Assembly: GCA_034437035.1 (NCBI GenBank)
Contig: DAOTUI010000128.1
Coordinates: 1 to 64,000 of the forward strand
Length of the DNA stretch: 64,000 bases
Reading direction: 5' to 3'
Origin: CAKZQX01 sp034437035
GTDB lineage: Bacteria; Chloroflexota; Chloroflexia; Chloroflexales; Chloroflexaceae
Made by a program: the position numbers and the translations under genes. The notes under the pieces are model-generated. The model was not told the DNA's origin, searched no databases, and saw only the letters and a list, made by a program, of their open reading frames with translations. Shown in pieces: positions 44,705 through 53,356 of the stretch (the stretch's first letter is position 1; the number at the start of each line of letters is the position of its first letter).

Positions 44705-45199
44705 TTACCTTCTAGATCGGCGTTCCAGGATGGCGGCGTGGATCTGCTCACCAACCGGCCACTCCTCGCGGGCGACTTCGTCATCGAGCAGCAGGTGCGG
44801 CACGGCGATTGGCCGGTTGTCCGGGCCAATCGAGACCATGCTAAAGTAGCCGGTGGTGCAGAGGCGGCGCTCGCCCCGGAACGGATGCTCACCATAGACA
44901 TGCACGCGGACAACCAGCGATGTCCGTCCAACATAGATCACACGGGCCATAGCTTCAACGATTTCGCCCTGGTGGACCGGCGCGCGAAAGTCCAGATGCT
45001 CGGTTGAAGCGGTGACAACAGGCTGGCGACAGAAACGCCAGGCAGCAATCGCGGCGGCCTTGTCCATCAGGGCCAGCGCATTACCGCCAAACATCGTACC
45101 AAAGGTATTGGTCTGGTTCGGCAACACAATATCGGCAACGCGCACCTCGGGCGCAAGCAGGGCACGCTCTTCAACAGAATCTTCAACCAGATGGTCCAC
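44705..45199 (-). CDS. acyl-CoA thioesterase (hotdog fold, YciA/BACH type)
   Basis: A 164-residue single hotdog domain. LPNQTNTFGTMFGGNALALMDKAAAIAA is the signature helix of the acyl-CoA hydrolase family, with the catalytic Asp in LMD and Asn in PNQTN. HLDFRAPVHQGEIVE forms the following strands. It hydrolyses acyl-CoA to free acid and CoA. The start is the GTG at 45199, preceded by GAGGAGAAG. It is the first gene of a pair with the flavin reductase. Confidence 0.9.
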   Translation of the reverse strand: MDHLVEDSVEERALLAPEVRVADIVLPNQTNTFGTMFGGNALALMDKAAAIAAWRFCRQPVVTASTEHLDFRAPVHQGEIVEAMARVIYVGRTSLVVRVHVYGEHPFRGERRLCTTGYFSMVSIGPDNRPIAVPHLLLDDEVAREEWPVGEQIHAAILERRSRR

Positions 45200-45276
45200 A
45201 GCTCTCTTCTCCTCTCGGTAAAAAACATAATGCTGTTATTGTAGTCTCTTTAGCACGGGGATGCAACGTACGCCTG

Positions 45277-46548
45277 TCACTGCGCCACCAGCCGATACAC
45301 CCCGCCGTTCCGGTCGGTCACGTAGAGTTCGCCGGCGGCATCCTCACCAAACGAGGTAATACTGAGATTCGTATCCTGCATCTGGGCATTTTGCCACGCG
45401 CCATTGCTATGCCGAAGCGCCCAGATCCGCCCGCTGCAGTAGTCCCCATAAAAGTAGATCCCATCAAACTGCGGAAAATCCGCGCCCCGGTAGACATACC
45501 CACCGGTGATCGAGCAACCCATATCGCGGGAGTAGACCACCACCGGCAAAACCAGACCGCTCGGGTCGCAGTCGTCCGGCTCGAAGCAGGCTGCACCCTC
45601 CATAACATCCCAGCCATAGTTATTCCCACCTATGTTTGCCGCCGGCATGTAGTGGATCTCCTCAAAGCGGTTCTGCCCAACGTCGGCAATGTAGAGATCG
45701 TCGTTGGCCGGATCGAACGCAAAGCGCCAGGGATTACGCAACCCCCAGGACCAGATCTCCGGGCGCGCATCCGGCTCGTCGATCAGTGGGTTATCCGGCG
45801 GAATGGCGTAGGGCCGCTCACTCAGAACATCAATGCGCAGCAGCTTGCCCAGCAGCACATCCGTATTCTGCGCATTGCCCCAGGGATCGCCCGCCTGCCC
45901 CCCATCGCCCATCCCGATGTAGAGGTAGTCATCCGGGCCAAACACTACCAGGCCGCCGTTGTGATTACCCGCCGGCTGGTCAATTGTCAGGACCGTCGCG
46001 GCGCTCGCCGGGTCGGCCACATCCGGGTCAGCGGAGACCTGGTAGCGCGCAACTACCGTATCGCCGTCATTGTCGGTGTAGTTGATGAAGAACTGCCCGT
46101 CCTGGTTGTAGTTCGGGGAGAAGGCCACGCTGAGCAACCCCTGTTCGCTGGCGGTTGAGCCAACGATATCAACGATATCCAGGAAGGGTTGCTCCAGGCG
46201 CTGCCCATCGCGCAGGATAAAAATACGGCCCGGCTGCTCAACAATAAACAACCGTCCGCTACCATCCCCGACGCTGATGGCGTAGAGCGGCTGCTCAAAG
46301 CCATCGGCGACCAGTTCCAGGTCAATTGTCAGGCTCTCCAGATCGGGGGTGCCGGCGGCAGCGGGCGGATCGGTTGGAGCGGGCGGAACCGTGTCGGCCG
46401 GTAGGGCCGTAGCGGGCGCGGTGGTTGGCGCAACGATAACCGGGCCATTTGCATCGGAAGAGGTTATGCCCGCATCTGAACCGCAGGCTGCCGGCAGCAG
46501 GCAACCGCAGAGGAGCATAACAAGTGTACGTATAGATTTCATTTTCAA
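45277..46548 (-). CDS. PQQ-dependent sugar dehydrogenase-like (GSDH) lipoprotein
   Basis: A 423-residue secreted lipoprotein: signal plus lipobox PAAC (C22), a Pro/Ala-rich linker, then a six-bladed beta-propeller of the glucose/sorbosone dehydrogenase family (about 85-420). Recognisable segments are LFIVEQPGRIFI, GLLSVAFSPNY, the catalytic NHNGGLVVFGPDDYLYIGMGDGG loop, SWGLRNPWRFAFD, ADVGQNRFEEIHY and GGYVYRG. It oxidises sugars or alcohols outside the membrane with PQQ. No pqq genes are seen here. Confidence 0.93.
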   Translation of the reverse strand: MKMKSIRTLVMLLCGCLLPAACGSDAGITSSDANGPVIVAPTTAPATALPADTVPPAPTDPPAAAGTPDLESLTIDLELVADGFEQPLYAISVGDGSGRLFIVEQPGRIFILRDGQRLEQPFLDIVDIVGSTASEQGLLSVAFSPNYNQDGQFFINYTDNDGDTVVARYQVSADPDVADPASAATVLTIDQPAGNHNGGLVVFGPDDYLYIGMGDGGQAGDPWGNAQNTDVLLGKLLRIDVLSERPYAIPPDNPLIDEPDARPEIWSWGLRNPWRFAFDPANDDLYIADVGQNRFEEIHYMPAANIGGNNYGWDVMEGAACFEPDDCDPSGLVLPVVVYSRDMGCSITGGYVYRGADFPQFDGIYFYGDYCSGRIWALRHSNGAWQNAQMQDTNLSITSFGEDAAGELYVTDRNGGVYRLVAQ

Positions 46549-46586
46549 CCGGATTCCTCATTCTGTTCGCCATATAGAAAGAATAC

Positions 46587-46780
46587 AGGACTTACGCAGT
46601 TCTCCACCTGGAGATGTATTTCGCCTCCGGCAGGGCGGAACAGACCAACTTTTTCCCGAAATTTTCGCACAATGTGCAAAAATTTCGGGAAAAAGATCAT
46701 AGCGTACCATGCGGCCGCAGGCGAATCGGGCCATTCATTTCAATCAAACGTCCGGTTTGCACGTCCACCGCGTAAGTCCT
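46587..46780. mobile_element. TTACGC palindromic element, copy 27
   Basis: Ends AGGACTTACGC and GCGTAAGTCCT, flanks AAAGAATAC and GGAATAAAC (partly alike). Hairpin half-stem TTCCCGAAATTTTCGCAC with one mismatch. The left arm equals that of copy 16. The rest of 46549-47030 shows no gene. Confidence 0.87.
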
Positions 46781-47030
46781 GGAATAAACAAACAGAGGAC
46801 ACAGAACAAACCGATTATCCGATAACGGTGTGCCCGGCAGACTCGGTCTCTATTCCGCTGTTTTGTGTTCTCGACTGCTGTAGTAGCATACCATGGCTCA
46901 GTAGTTACGACGCGCGGGAGCGGATGAGGATCGGGTGAAAAGGGTGTCACCAGCGGCGATGAATGCCTGAGGATGAGCAGGCGGCAGCATGGCTGCCGCA
47001 CTCCAGATGCTGAACCGGCCATCACTCACA

Positions 47031-49940
47031 CTACTCGCTAACCTCCGGCAACTGCAAAAAGATAGCGACGATATCGGGATCAAACAGGATACCTGCCTGC
47101 TCGCGCATGTAGGCGCGGGCCATCGCCCGGGGCCAGGCGGCCCGGTAGGGGCGGTCGGAACAGAGCGCGTCCCACACATCGACAACTGCGAAGATGCGCG
47201 CCGCCGGCGGAATCGCACTCGCCTTCAGGCCATGCGGATAGCCGCTGCCGTCCCAGCGCTCATGATGGTAGTAGGGGATATCCAGCGCGGGCGCGAGAAA
47301 CGCTATCGGTGCGAGTAACTCGTAGGCATAGAGCGGATGCTGCCGCATCAACTCCCACTCCGCTGCGGTGAGCGGGCCGGGCTTGAGCAGCACCGTATCG
47401 GGAACGCCCATTTTGCCAATATCGTGCAGCAGCGCGCCCCGCCGAATATGGTCGTGGTCGGCCGGGTCAATGCCCAGCGCATCTACCAGACGCATGGTCA
47501 GCGCAGTAACGCGCCGGCTGTGTCCCTCCGTCTCCTGGTCGCGCAGTTCCAGCGCGCGCGACCAGCCGACCAGAGTGGCATCATACGCCTGTACCAGATC
47601 GGTGTACAACTGCGCATTCGTGATTGCCACCGCCGCCTGGTCAGCCAGCCCCTGCAGCAGCGTCAATTCTTCTGTGGTAAATGTACGTTCGCCACCACGG
47701 GTTGCAATATTGAGCGCGCCAACCAGCTCACTCCCATGCCACATCGGAATAATTACCAGTGTTCGTAGATCCAGGCGCTGATGCATGGTTTCATTGGGAC
47801 GCGGTAGATGTTCCCGCACGTCGGGAATGACGATAACCGGTCCATACTGCTCGATAAGATAATCCAGGTTAGAGCGTGGTGTCGGAATGAATTGGCCGGC
47901 AATGCCCGGCGGTATACCCGCAGCGGCAACAAACGACAGGTGATTGGGGGCCGGATCATAGAGCTGGATGACCGCTATCGGTACCTGCAGAACATTGGCA
48001 CTCTCATGACAGATCGTCGTCAGGACAGTATCCAGGTCGAGGTGACTGTTGACGCGAGAGGCGACCCGCACCAGCGCCTGAGAATGCTGCTGCGACGGAC
48101 TGGGCCGGCGGGTGGGAATAACGGTTTCGACCAGCGTCAGGCCGGCTTCCCAGTTTACAACCAGGTTTTTGCCCCGCTGCTTGGCCGCCCGCAACGCCTG
48201 GTCGGCACACTCGATCAAGGTCGCCAGTTCTGTCGGTTGCGCGGGTGGGCAGGAGGCTACGCCAAAGCTGGCGGTAATCGACAATGATCTGCCACTGGTC
48301 GGGATCACTGTCTGCGCCAGGGTGATGCGCAGGCGCTCTGCCGCCTGCCATGCGCCATCCAGCTCGGTGTTGGGCAGCAGGATCACGATCTCTTCCCCGC
48401 CGTAGCGCCCCACAATATCCGTTGTGCGCAACAGGGTAATACAACGCTGTGCCACATTCCGCAACACCTGGTCGCCGACCGTGTGACCATAGGCGTCGTT
48501 GATGCGTTTAAAATGATCAATATCCAGCATAATAATTGCCAGATCCTGGTTGTAGCGGCGCGTGTACTCAAACTCGTGCTGTGCCACCTTGAAGAAGTAG
48601 CGCCGATTATGCAGCCCGGTGAGCGGATCAATGGTTGCCAACTGCTGCACCTCGGTGAATAACCGGGCATTTTGAATAGCAATTGTGGCCTGTTGAGCAA
48701 AGAGTTGTAGTAGTTCGATATCTGTGGGAGTAAATGTGCGGCCGACATCGGCCGTACCAATCGAAATAGCGCCCACTAACTGATTGCCCGTGTTCAACGG
48801 TACGGCGACAACGGCCTGCGGTGGCATGCCGGCGTAGAGTGGCATTCCCTCAGACCATTGCTGATAGTTCGCCAACACCAGCGGTTGCTGCGTGGCGGCG
48901 GCATGGCCCATCGCCCCCTCGCCGATGCGCAGGCGAGTGCCGGTATAATCACGATCCATGCGATAACTGACCTGAACCCGCAGCAGTTGCTGATCGGGAT
49001 CAAACAGCGCCAGTTCGCCGTTGGTGGCGTCCAGCAGATCAACGGCGCGGGCAACAATGGAGTGGAGCAGAGTCTCCAGATCCAATTCCCGCGAAAGCTC
49101 GTTCATGGTGGCCCGGAGCGCATCCAGTTCGCGTACTCGCTGGTGCAGGGCAACTTCGGCCTGCTTGCTTTCGGTGATGTCGAGGCCGATCCCGCCCGTG
49201 GCAAAAAATGTACCGGAAGCGTCAGGAATGGGAAATTTGGTAATCAGGTAGGTTCGTGCATCTCCCTCGGTCGGGTTGCGCTCCTCAACGGTTAACGCCA
49301 AACCGGTCGCCAGGATATGCTGGTCTTCGGCATGCCAGGCAGCCACCAGTTCCGGCGGGAAAAGCTCCTGGGTTAAGCGACCAACGATATCCGTACCGGA
49401 GAGGTTGAAGATGTTGGCCAGAAGTTGGTTCACCAGCAGGATGCGCCCCTCCAGACTCTTCACAAAGATCGCCGCCGGTACATGGTCAATGATGCTCTGG
49501 AGTAGCACCTGACTCTCGTGCATCGCACCGACGGACTGCTTCTGTGCGGTGATCGCTGTCTGCCTCACCAGGGCATAGACTTCACCCGCTACCGTCAGGC
49601 GCGTCACCTGCCCGCTGAACCAATGCTCATCATCCTGATTGCCGCAGGAATACTCCAGCAAAAAACAATCCTGCTCGTTACGCAGAACAGCCTGAACTCC
49701 AGCGGTAAAATCGGGTGTATCACACACTGCGAACCCGGTAAAGATTGCGTTGGCATAGGTGATTGTCCCCTGCTGATCGAGAACCGCGATACCATCCCGG
49801 CTCTGCTCAACCAGGGCTTTGAAAAAGTGACACTCGGCGGTCTGTGCCTGGAGTTGACGCTCAAGGATGATAATCCGCTGCTGTAAATCGGCATATTCAG
49901 CTTCAGAGAGGGTGTGCGAATAAAACTCATTGCTCATCAC
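47031..49940 (-). CDS. PAS-PAS-GAF-GGDEF-GAF-HD-GYP cyclic-di-GMP signalling protein
   Basis: A 969-residue cytoplasmic protein. In order: coiled coil (about 10-40), two PAS domains (about 38-135 and 145-270), GAF (about 290-435), GGDEF (about 440-610, active-site RYGGEEIVILLPN, with DPLTGLHNRRYF upstream), a second GAF (about 640-800) and HD-GYP (about 810-965, with LLHDIGKMGVPD and HHERWDGSGYP). The GGEEx signature keeps the catalytic residues, so both synthesis and breakdown of c-di-GMP seem possible. Ligand sensing by PAS/GAF would set the direction. Monocistronic. Confidence 0.92.
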   Translation of the reverse strand: MMSNEFYSHTLSEAEYADLQQRIIILERQLQAQTAECHFFKALVEQSRDGIAVLDQQGTITYANAIFTGFAVCDTPDFTAGVQAVLRNEQDCFLLEYSCGNQDDEHWFSGQVTRLTVAGEVYALVRQTAITAQKQSVGAMHESQVLLQSIIDHVPAAIFVKSLEGRILLVNQLLANIFNLSGTDIVGRLTQELFPPELVAAWHAEDQHILATGLALTVEERNPTEGDARTYLITKFPIPDASGTFFATGGIGLDITESKQAEVALHQRVRELDALRATMNELSRELDLETLLHSIVARAVDLLDATNGELALFDPDQQLLRVQVSYRMDRDYTGTRLRIGEGAMGHAAATQQPLVLANYQQWSEGMPLYAGMPPQAVVAVPLNTGNQLVGAISIGTADVGRTFTPTDIELLQLFAQQATIAIQNARLFTEVQQLATIDPLTGLHNRRYFFKVAQHEFEYTRRYNQDLAIIMLDIDHFKRINDAYGHTVGDQVLRNVAQRCITLLRTTDIVGRYGGEEIVILLPNTELDGAWQAAERLRITLAQTVIPTSGRSLSITASFGVASCPPAQPTELATLIECADQALRAAKQRGKNLVVNWEAGLTLVETVIPTRRPSPSQQHSQALVRVASRVNSHLDLDTVLTTICHESANVLQVPIAVIQLYDPAPNHLSFVAAAGIPPGIAGQFIPTPRSNLDYLIEQYGPVIVIPDVREHLPRPNETMHQRLDLRTLVIIPMWHGSELVGALNIATRGGERTFTTEELTLLQGLADQAAVAITNAQLYTDLVQAYDATLVGWSRALELRDQETEGHSRRVTALTMRLVDALGIDPADHDHIRRGALLHDIGKMGVPDTVLLKPGPLTAAEWELMRQHPLYAYELLAPIAFLAPALDIPYYHHERWDGSGYPHGLKASAIPPAARIFAVVDVWDALCSDRPYRAAWPRAMARAYMREQAGILFDPDIVAIFLQLPEVSE

Positions 49941-50282
49941 GGTTCTCCATTTGAGTCGTACCGGGCATTGCTACTATCAGCCTGCGATTGTATGGTCGGT
50001 CGTTCTCCTCACCATAGCAGGAGCATCTGTTTTCGGCAGCAGGAGCCGGCCCGACCTGGCAATCAACACTCCTGACTATAATAACAGGTCGATCTTACCG
50101 GGTACGATCCAGGTATTGCTGAAAGATAGATGAACGTTGAGAAATATAGTCCGGATTTGGCGCACAGGTCGAATTTGGGGTGCGGTGGACATGCTACCGC
50201 CCGAGGAATGCTGAAGCAGTTGTAGGTCACGCTTCCAGTGACCTACCGCAACAGTCGGGACGCCTGGGGCGATGTGAGGAAA

Positions 50283-51500
50283 CTAAAAGATCGAAGGACG
50301 CTCCTGCAGCTTTGCATCCAACGTCTCCTGAATACGACTGCGCACCTGTTCCGCCAGCATAAAGACGATCAAGGGATCGTCGGCGGCATCGGGGCCATAC
50401 TCCTGAGTGGAGATGGGTGGGCCAAAGCTGATATTCCAGTGGGTCGGCAGGGGAATCGCCCCCAGCGGTCCCAGCCAGGGGAAGAACGGCGTTACCGGGA
50501 AGTAGGGCATCCCCAGCATCTGCGCAATCGGCTTCGCGTTGGCGATCAGTGGGTAGATCTCCTCCGCGCCGATAATGGTTACGGGCACCAGCGGCGCGCC
50601 GGTACGTAGCGCGGCCTGCACAAACCCACCCCGGCCAAACCGCGCCAGCCGGTAGCGCTGCCGGAAGAGTTTGCCGATACCCTTGACGCCCTCCGGGAAG
50701 ACACAGACCAGTTCGTCATTCTCCAGCAGGTTGATCGCATTTTCGGGACTGCCCGACACCTGCCCCAGATCGGCCAGCAGCGGTGCAACAAACGGCAGCG
50801 TACTGAACCAGTGCAAAAAGAGGTTGCGCACAATCCGTGCCGATGGATGCTCCTCGTAGACGGCGGTGGCAAGCATTGCGCCGTCCCAGGGCAGCACGCC
50901 GCTATGGTTGGCAACCAGCAGCGCGCGGCCTGATGCGGGCACATGCGCGATACCCTCAGTAGTGGTGCGCCACCAGGTGCGATACATAAAGGTGAGAAAT
51001 GGCCGGACGATGTCAATAATCTCCAGATCCATGCCATAGGGATCGATCGCATAATCGCCCTGCAAGCGCCGCTCAATAAACGCGGACTGCTCCTTGATCT
51101 GGTAGCCAATGAGCATGCCGACGCCGCGCCAGAAATCCGGGGAGAGATAATCTTCCGGATCAATATCAAACTTACGCAGCAGATCCAGGATAAAGCGCAC
51201 CTGCGGCGGGGCCATGCGCTCCAGATTCTCGGCGATTAACTTGAGAATATCGGCAACAAACGCATCAACCTGCGCGGTGTCACCTTCCGCCTGCTGCGCC
51301 CGGTTGCGCACCGTGATCTCAATCGCGTGAACCTCGGCGGCAAGCTCGTTCACCATGGCGGAAGACTGTTCTACCGGGGAGACCGGCGCGGTATGGTTGG
51401 TGGAAGCGGGCAGACCTGCCACCTCTCGCAAGCCGGGTTCCGCCGGCAACGTGGCAGCATCGGTGCGTGCGTTCGCGCGTAGCGTTGATTGCTCGTTCAC
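50283..51500 (-). CDS. lysophospholipid acyltransferase (PlsC-like) family protein
   Basis: A 405-residue protein. An unstructured N-terminus (about 1-75) is followed by a helical segment and the acyltransferase domain (about 165-400). The catalytic block NHSGVLPWDGAM (H-x6-D spacing of the HSGG-type subfamily rather than HX4D) and VCVFPEGVKGIGK are present, with PVTIIGAEEIYPL following. It transfers acyl chains to lysophospholipid or glycerol-phosphate at the membrane. Its ATG overlaps the stop of the upstream epimerase gene (ATGA), so the two are coupled. Confidence 0.87.
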   Translation of the reverse strand: MNEQSTLRANARTDAATLPAEPGLREVAGLPASTNHTAPVSPVEQSSAMVNELAAEVHAIEITVRNRAQQAEGDTAQVDAFVADILKLIAENLERMAPPQVRFILDLLRKFDIDPEDYLSPDFWRGVGMLIGYQIKEQSAFIERRLQGDYAIDPYGMDLEIIDIVRPFLTFMYRTWWRTTTEGIAHVPASGRALLVANHSGVLPWDGAMLATAVYEEHPSARIVRNLFLHWFSTLPFVAPLLADLGQVSGSPENAINLLENDELVCVFPEGVKGIGKLFRQRYRLARFGRGGFVQAALRTGAPLVPVTIIGAEEIYPLIANAKPIAQMLGMPYFPVTPFFPWLGPLGAIPLPTHWNISFGPPISTQEYGPDAADDPLIVFMLAEQVRSRIQETLDAKLQERPSIF

Positions 51501-52501
51501 GATTGGCTCCTCCGCGACAGAAATGTTTGCAGGACTACTTCGGTCTGCTCCCGTGCGGCGTAAACATTACGCCCCTCGCCCAGTTCCCGCAACACAGCGG
51601 CCGCAGCGTGGCTAGGGCTCCATCCCAGTTCGGCCTGGGCCCGCCGCGTATCGACAACACAGGCATAGCGCAGGAAGTCACGCTCAAAGGGCCAGCCGCG
51701 CGTCAAGTCATGGCTTAATCCCAGTGCGGCGGCGGCATCGGTGAATGGCTCCAGGCAGAGCAGAGGTTGGTGTCCGGCGAGGCGCACGGTCTGCACCAGC
51801 TTGACCGGCGGGTCGGCCGCCAGGTTAAAGCAGCCGGTTGATTGACACATGGCTGCCAGGGCAAACGCCACAGCCGCGTCATCCAGATGCAGCACCTGAA
51901 TACGCGGGTCAAAGCCGAGCAGCGTCGGCGGATTGGACTGCGTCAGGTAGTAGGTCAGCGGGGACCAGCCGCCGCCGCCGAGCAAGCCGGCACAACGCAG
52001 CACCACGATCTGAACCTCGGGGTGGGTACGGGCAAAGTCGGCGGCGAATGTCTCAACCTCAAAATAATCACGGAGCAAGGTGGAGTGGCTTGGGCGCACA
52101 GTCGGATGCTGTTCCGGTATGAAAACCGGGTTGGTTGGCACTGCGCCATAGACCTGGGTGCTGCTGCGGAGCACTACGCGCTGCACACCGGCATGCGCGC
52201 ATGCACCCAGCAGTTCCATACTGCCCAGCACATTTTGCTGCACCGCGACTTCGCGATTGGGTGCAGGTTCTTCTTCTCCCAGCAAAGCCAGGTGAATCAC
52301 GCATGCGACCTGCTCGGCGCGCAGCAGTTCAACCAGTTGCTGCCCGTCCGGCACGGCTGTGAGCACCTCGGCGCGGCCCACGGGTGCAATGGGCATGCGC
52401 CGATCCAGCCCCACCAGTCGCAGGGAATCATCCGCGCTCAAGATCTGGGCGACCCGCGCCCCCAGCAGACTGCCGATACCGTTGAGCAAAATCGTCGTCA
52501 T
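51497..52501 (-). CDS. NAD-dependent epimerase/dehydratase (extended SDR)
   Basis: A 334-residue Rossmann-fold protein. The nucleotide-binding region ILLNGIGSLLGARVAQIL replaces the usual GxxGxxG by GIGSLLG, and the expected YxxxK is not obvious (RSSTQVYGAV), so it may be an atypical or non-catalytic SDR. RVVLRSSTQVYG and later VLRCAGLLGGGG fit the family. I use the ATG at 52501, which has AGGATGG nine bases upstream. It precedes the acyltransferase with a 4-bp overlap, suggesting a joint role in lipid or envelope modification. Confidence 0.78.
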   Translation of the reverse strand: MTTILLNGIGSLLGARVAQILSADDSLRLVGLDRRMPIAPVGRAEVLTAVPDGQQLVELLRAEQVACVIHLALLGEEEPAPNREVAVQQNVLGSMELLGACAHAGVQRVVLRSSTQVYGAVPTNPVFIPEQHPTVRPSHSTLLRDYFEVETFAADFARTHPEVQIVVLRCAGLLGGGGWSPLTYYLTQSNPPTLLGFDPRIQVLHLDDAAVAFALAAMCQSTGCFNLAADPPVKLVQTVRLAGHQPLLCLEPFTDAAAALGLSHDLTRGWPFERDFLRYACVVDTRRAQAELGWSPSHAAAAVLRELGEGRNVYAAREQTEVVLQTFLSRRSQS

Positions 52502-52572
52502 AGTGTTGTCCATCCTGGACAGGCAGGGCGGCCTGCCCTTACCGCCGACATTGAACTGTCATCAGATCTACG

Positions 52573-52700
52573 CGTTATGCAGTCACGAACTTGAAGAATT
52601 CGCCTCCGGCAGGGCGGAAGATACCATTAAAAAAGCACCACGCTGACGCAGGCGGGTCCAGATTTTCGTCTGATCAAGCGCATGGATCTTACCCAATGTG
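52573..52700. mobile_element. TTACGC palindromic element remnant, copy 28
   Basis: It still has TTCGCCTCCGGCAGGGCGGAAG and the facing CACGCTGACGCAGGCG, but the hairpin and clear terminal repeats are gone. An old, decayed copy. Confidence 0.7.
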
Positions 52701-52740
52701 TCAGCCTATCAGGTAACATAGCCTGCACCAGATAGACCAA

Positions 52741-53127
52741 TCAGACCAGGATATTATCGCGCAGCCAGTCTTCCAGCCCTTCCTTATCCAGATCCGAATA
52801 ATTGATCGCACGTATCAACCAGAAGAGATCGCCCTCGGCGATAGCGGCGCTTAACGCAGCATCGTTGAGTTCCAGGAAGCGCAGGAGCGCCATCAGCGCC
52901 GTGATCTCATTCCCACCGATAAACGGCCGACTCTTGATTAGCAGGTAGGTCAGCGCTGCGCCTTTGCTGCACACATCAGGATACAACTCAACGCCAAACA
53001 TCTTCTGGTGGGGCGCATGCAGCACCGTCTGGAGCCGGTCCTGGCTGGAGATTCCCATCCGCCCACCATAGCGCATCACCGCGTAGATATGCAGGTCAAG
53101 CAGTTCATCTTTTGTCAGATAGCGCAT
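52741..53127 (-). CDS. Doc-like (Fic/Doc fold) protein with a non-canonical active site
   Basis: A 128-residue protein of Doc size. The N-terminus MRYLTKDELLDLHIYAVMRYGG and YLLIKSRPFIGGNEITALMALLRFLELN follow the Doc pattern, but the catalytic HPFxDGNKR motif reads RPFIGGNEI: the His, Asp, Lys and Arg are all replaced. Known Doc toxins phosphorylate EF-Tu with these residues, so this one is probably inactive or altered. The start at 53127 lies 10 bp after the antitoxin-like stop. Confidence 0.75.
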   Translation of the reverse strand: MRYLTKDELLDLHIYAVMRYGGRMGISSQDRLQTVLHAPHQKMFGVELYPDVCSKGAALTYLLIKSRPFIGGNEITALMALLRFLELNDAALSAAIAEGDLFWLIRAINYSDLDKEGLEDWLRDNILV

Positions 53128-53137
53128 AACCACAGGT

Positions 53138-53353
53138 CTACAACCCGGCAATCTGGCGGAACGCCTTGTCATACTTATCGCTGACACCTTTGGCCCAGGC
53201 GCGCAGGGCCGGGCTCATCGGGCGGCGCAGCAAGATCTCGTCCTCGGTAAAGATCAACTCAACGACCTCTTCTTCGCTCAGGCCGACCGCGCGCAGCCAA
53301 CCCTGGATAACTTCGGGCAAGTTTTCACGTTCAATCGTAAATGATCGCGGCAT
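53138..53353 (-). CDS. AbrB/MazE-like antitoxin partner of the Doc-like gene
   Basis: A 71-residue protein. The middle (VVELIFTEDEILLRRP) looks like the second half of an AbrB/MazE DNA-binding swapped hairpin. The C-terminal helix (WAKGVSDKYDKAFRQIAGL) resembles the toxin-binding tail of Doc-type antitoxins. Ribosome-binding site GGAGTGATGT. It starts 3 bp after the end of lysS on the same strand and is followed by the Doc-like gene, so all three are probably cotranscribed. Confidence 0.75.
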   Translation of the reverse strand: MPRSFTIERENLPEVIQGWLRAVGLSEEEVVELIFTEDEILLRRPMSPALRAWAKGVSDKYDKAFRQIAGL

Positions 53354-53356
53354 ACA

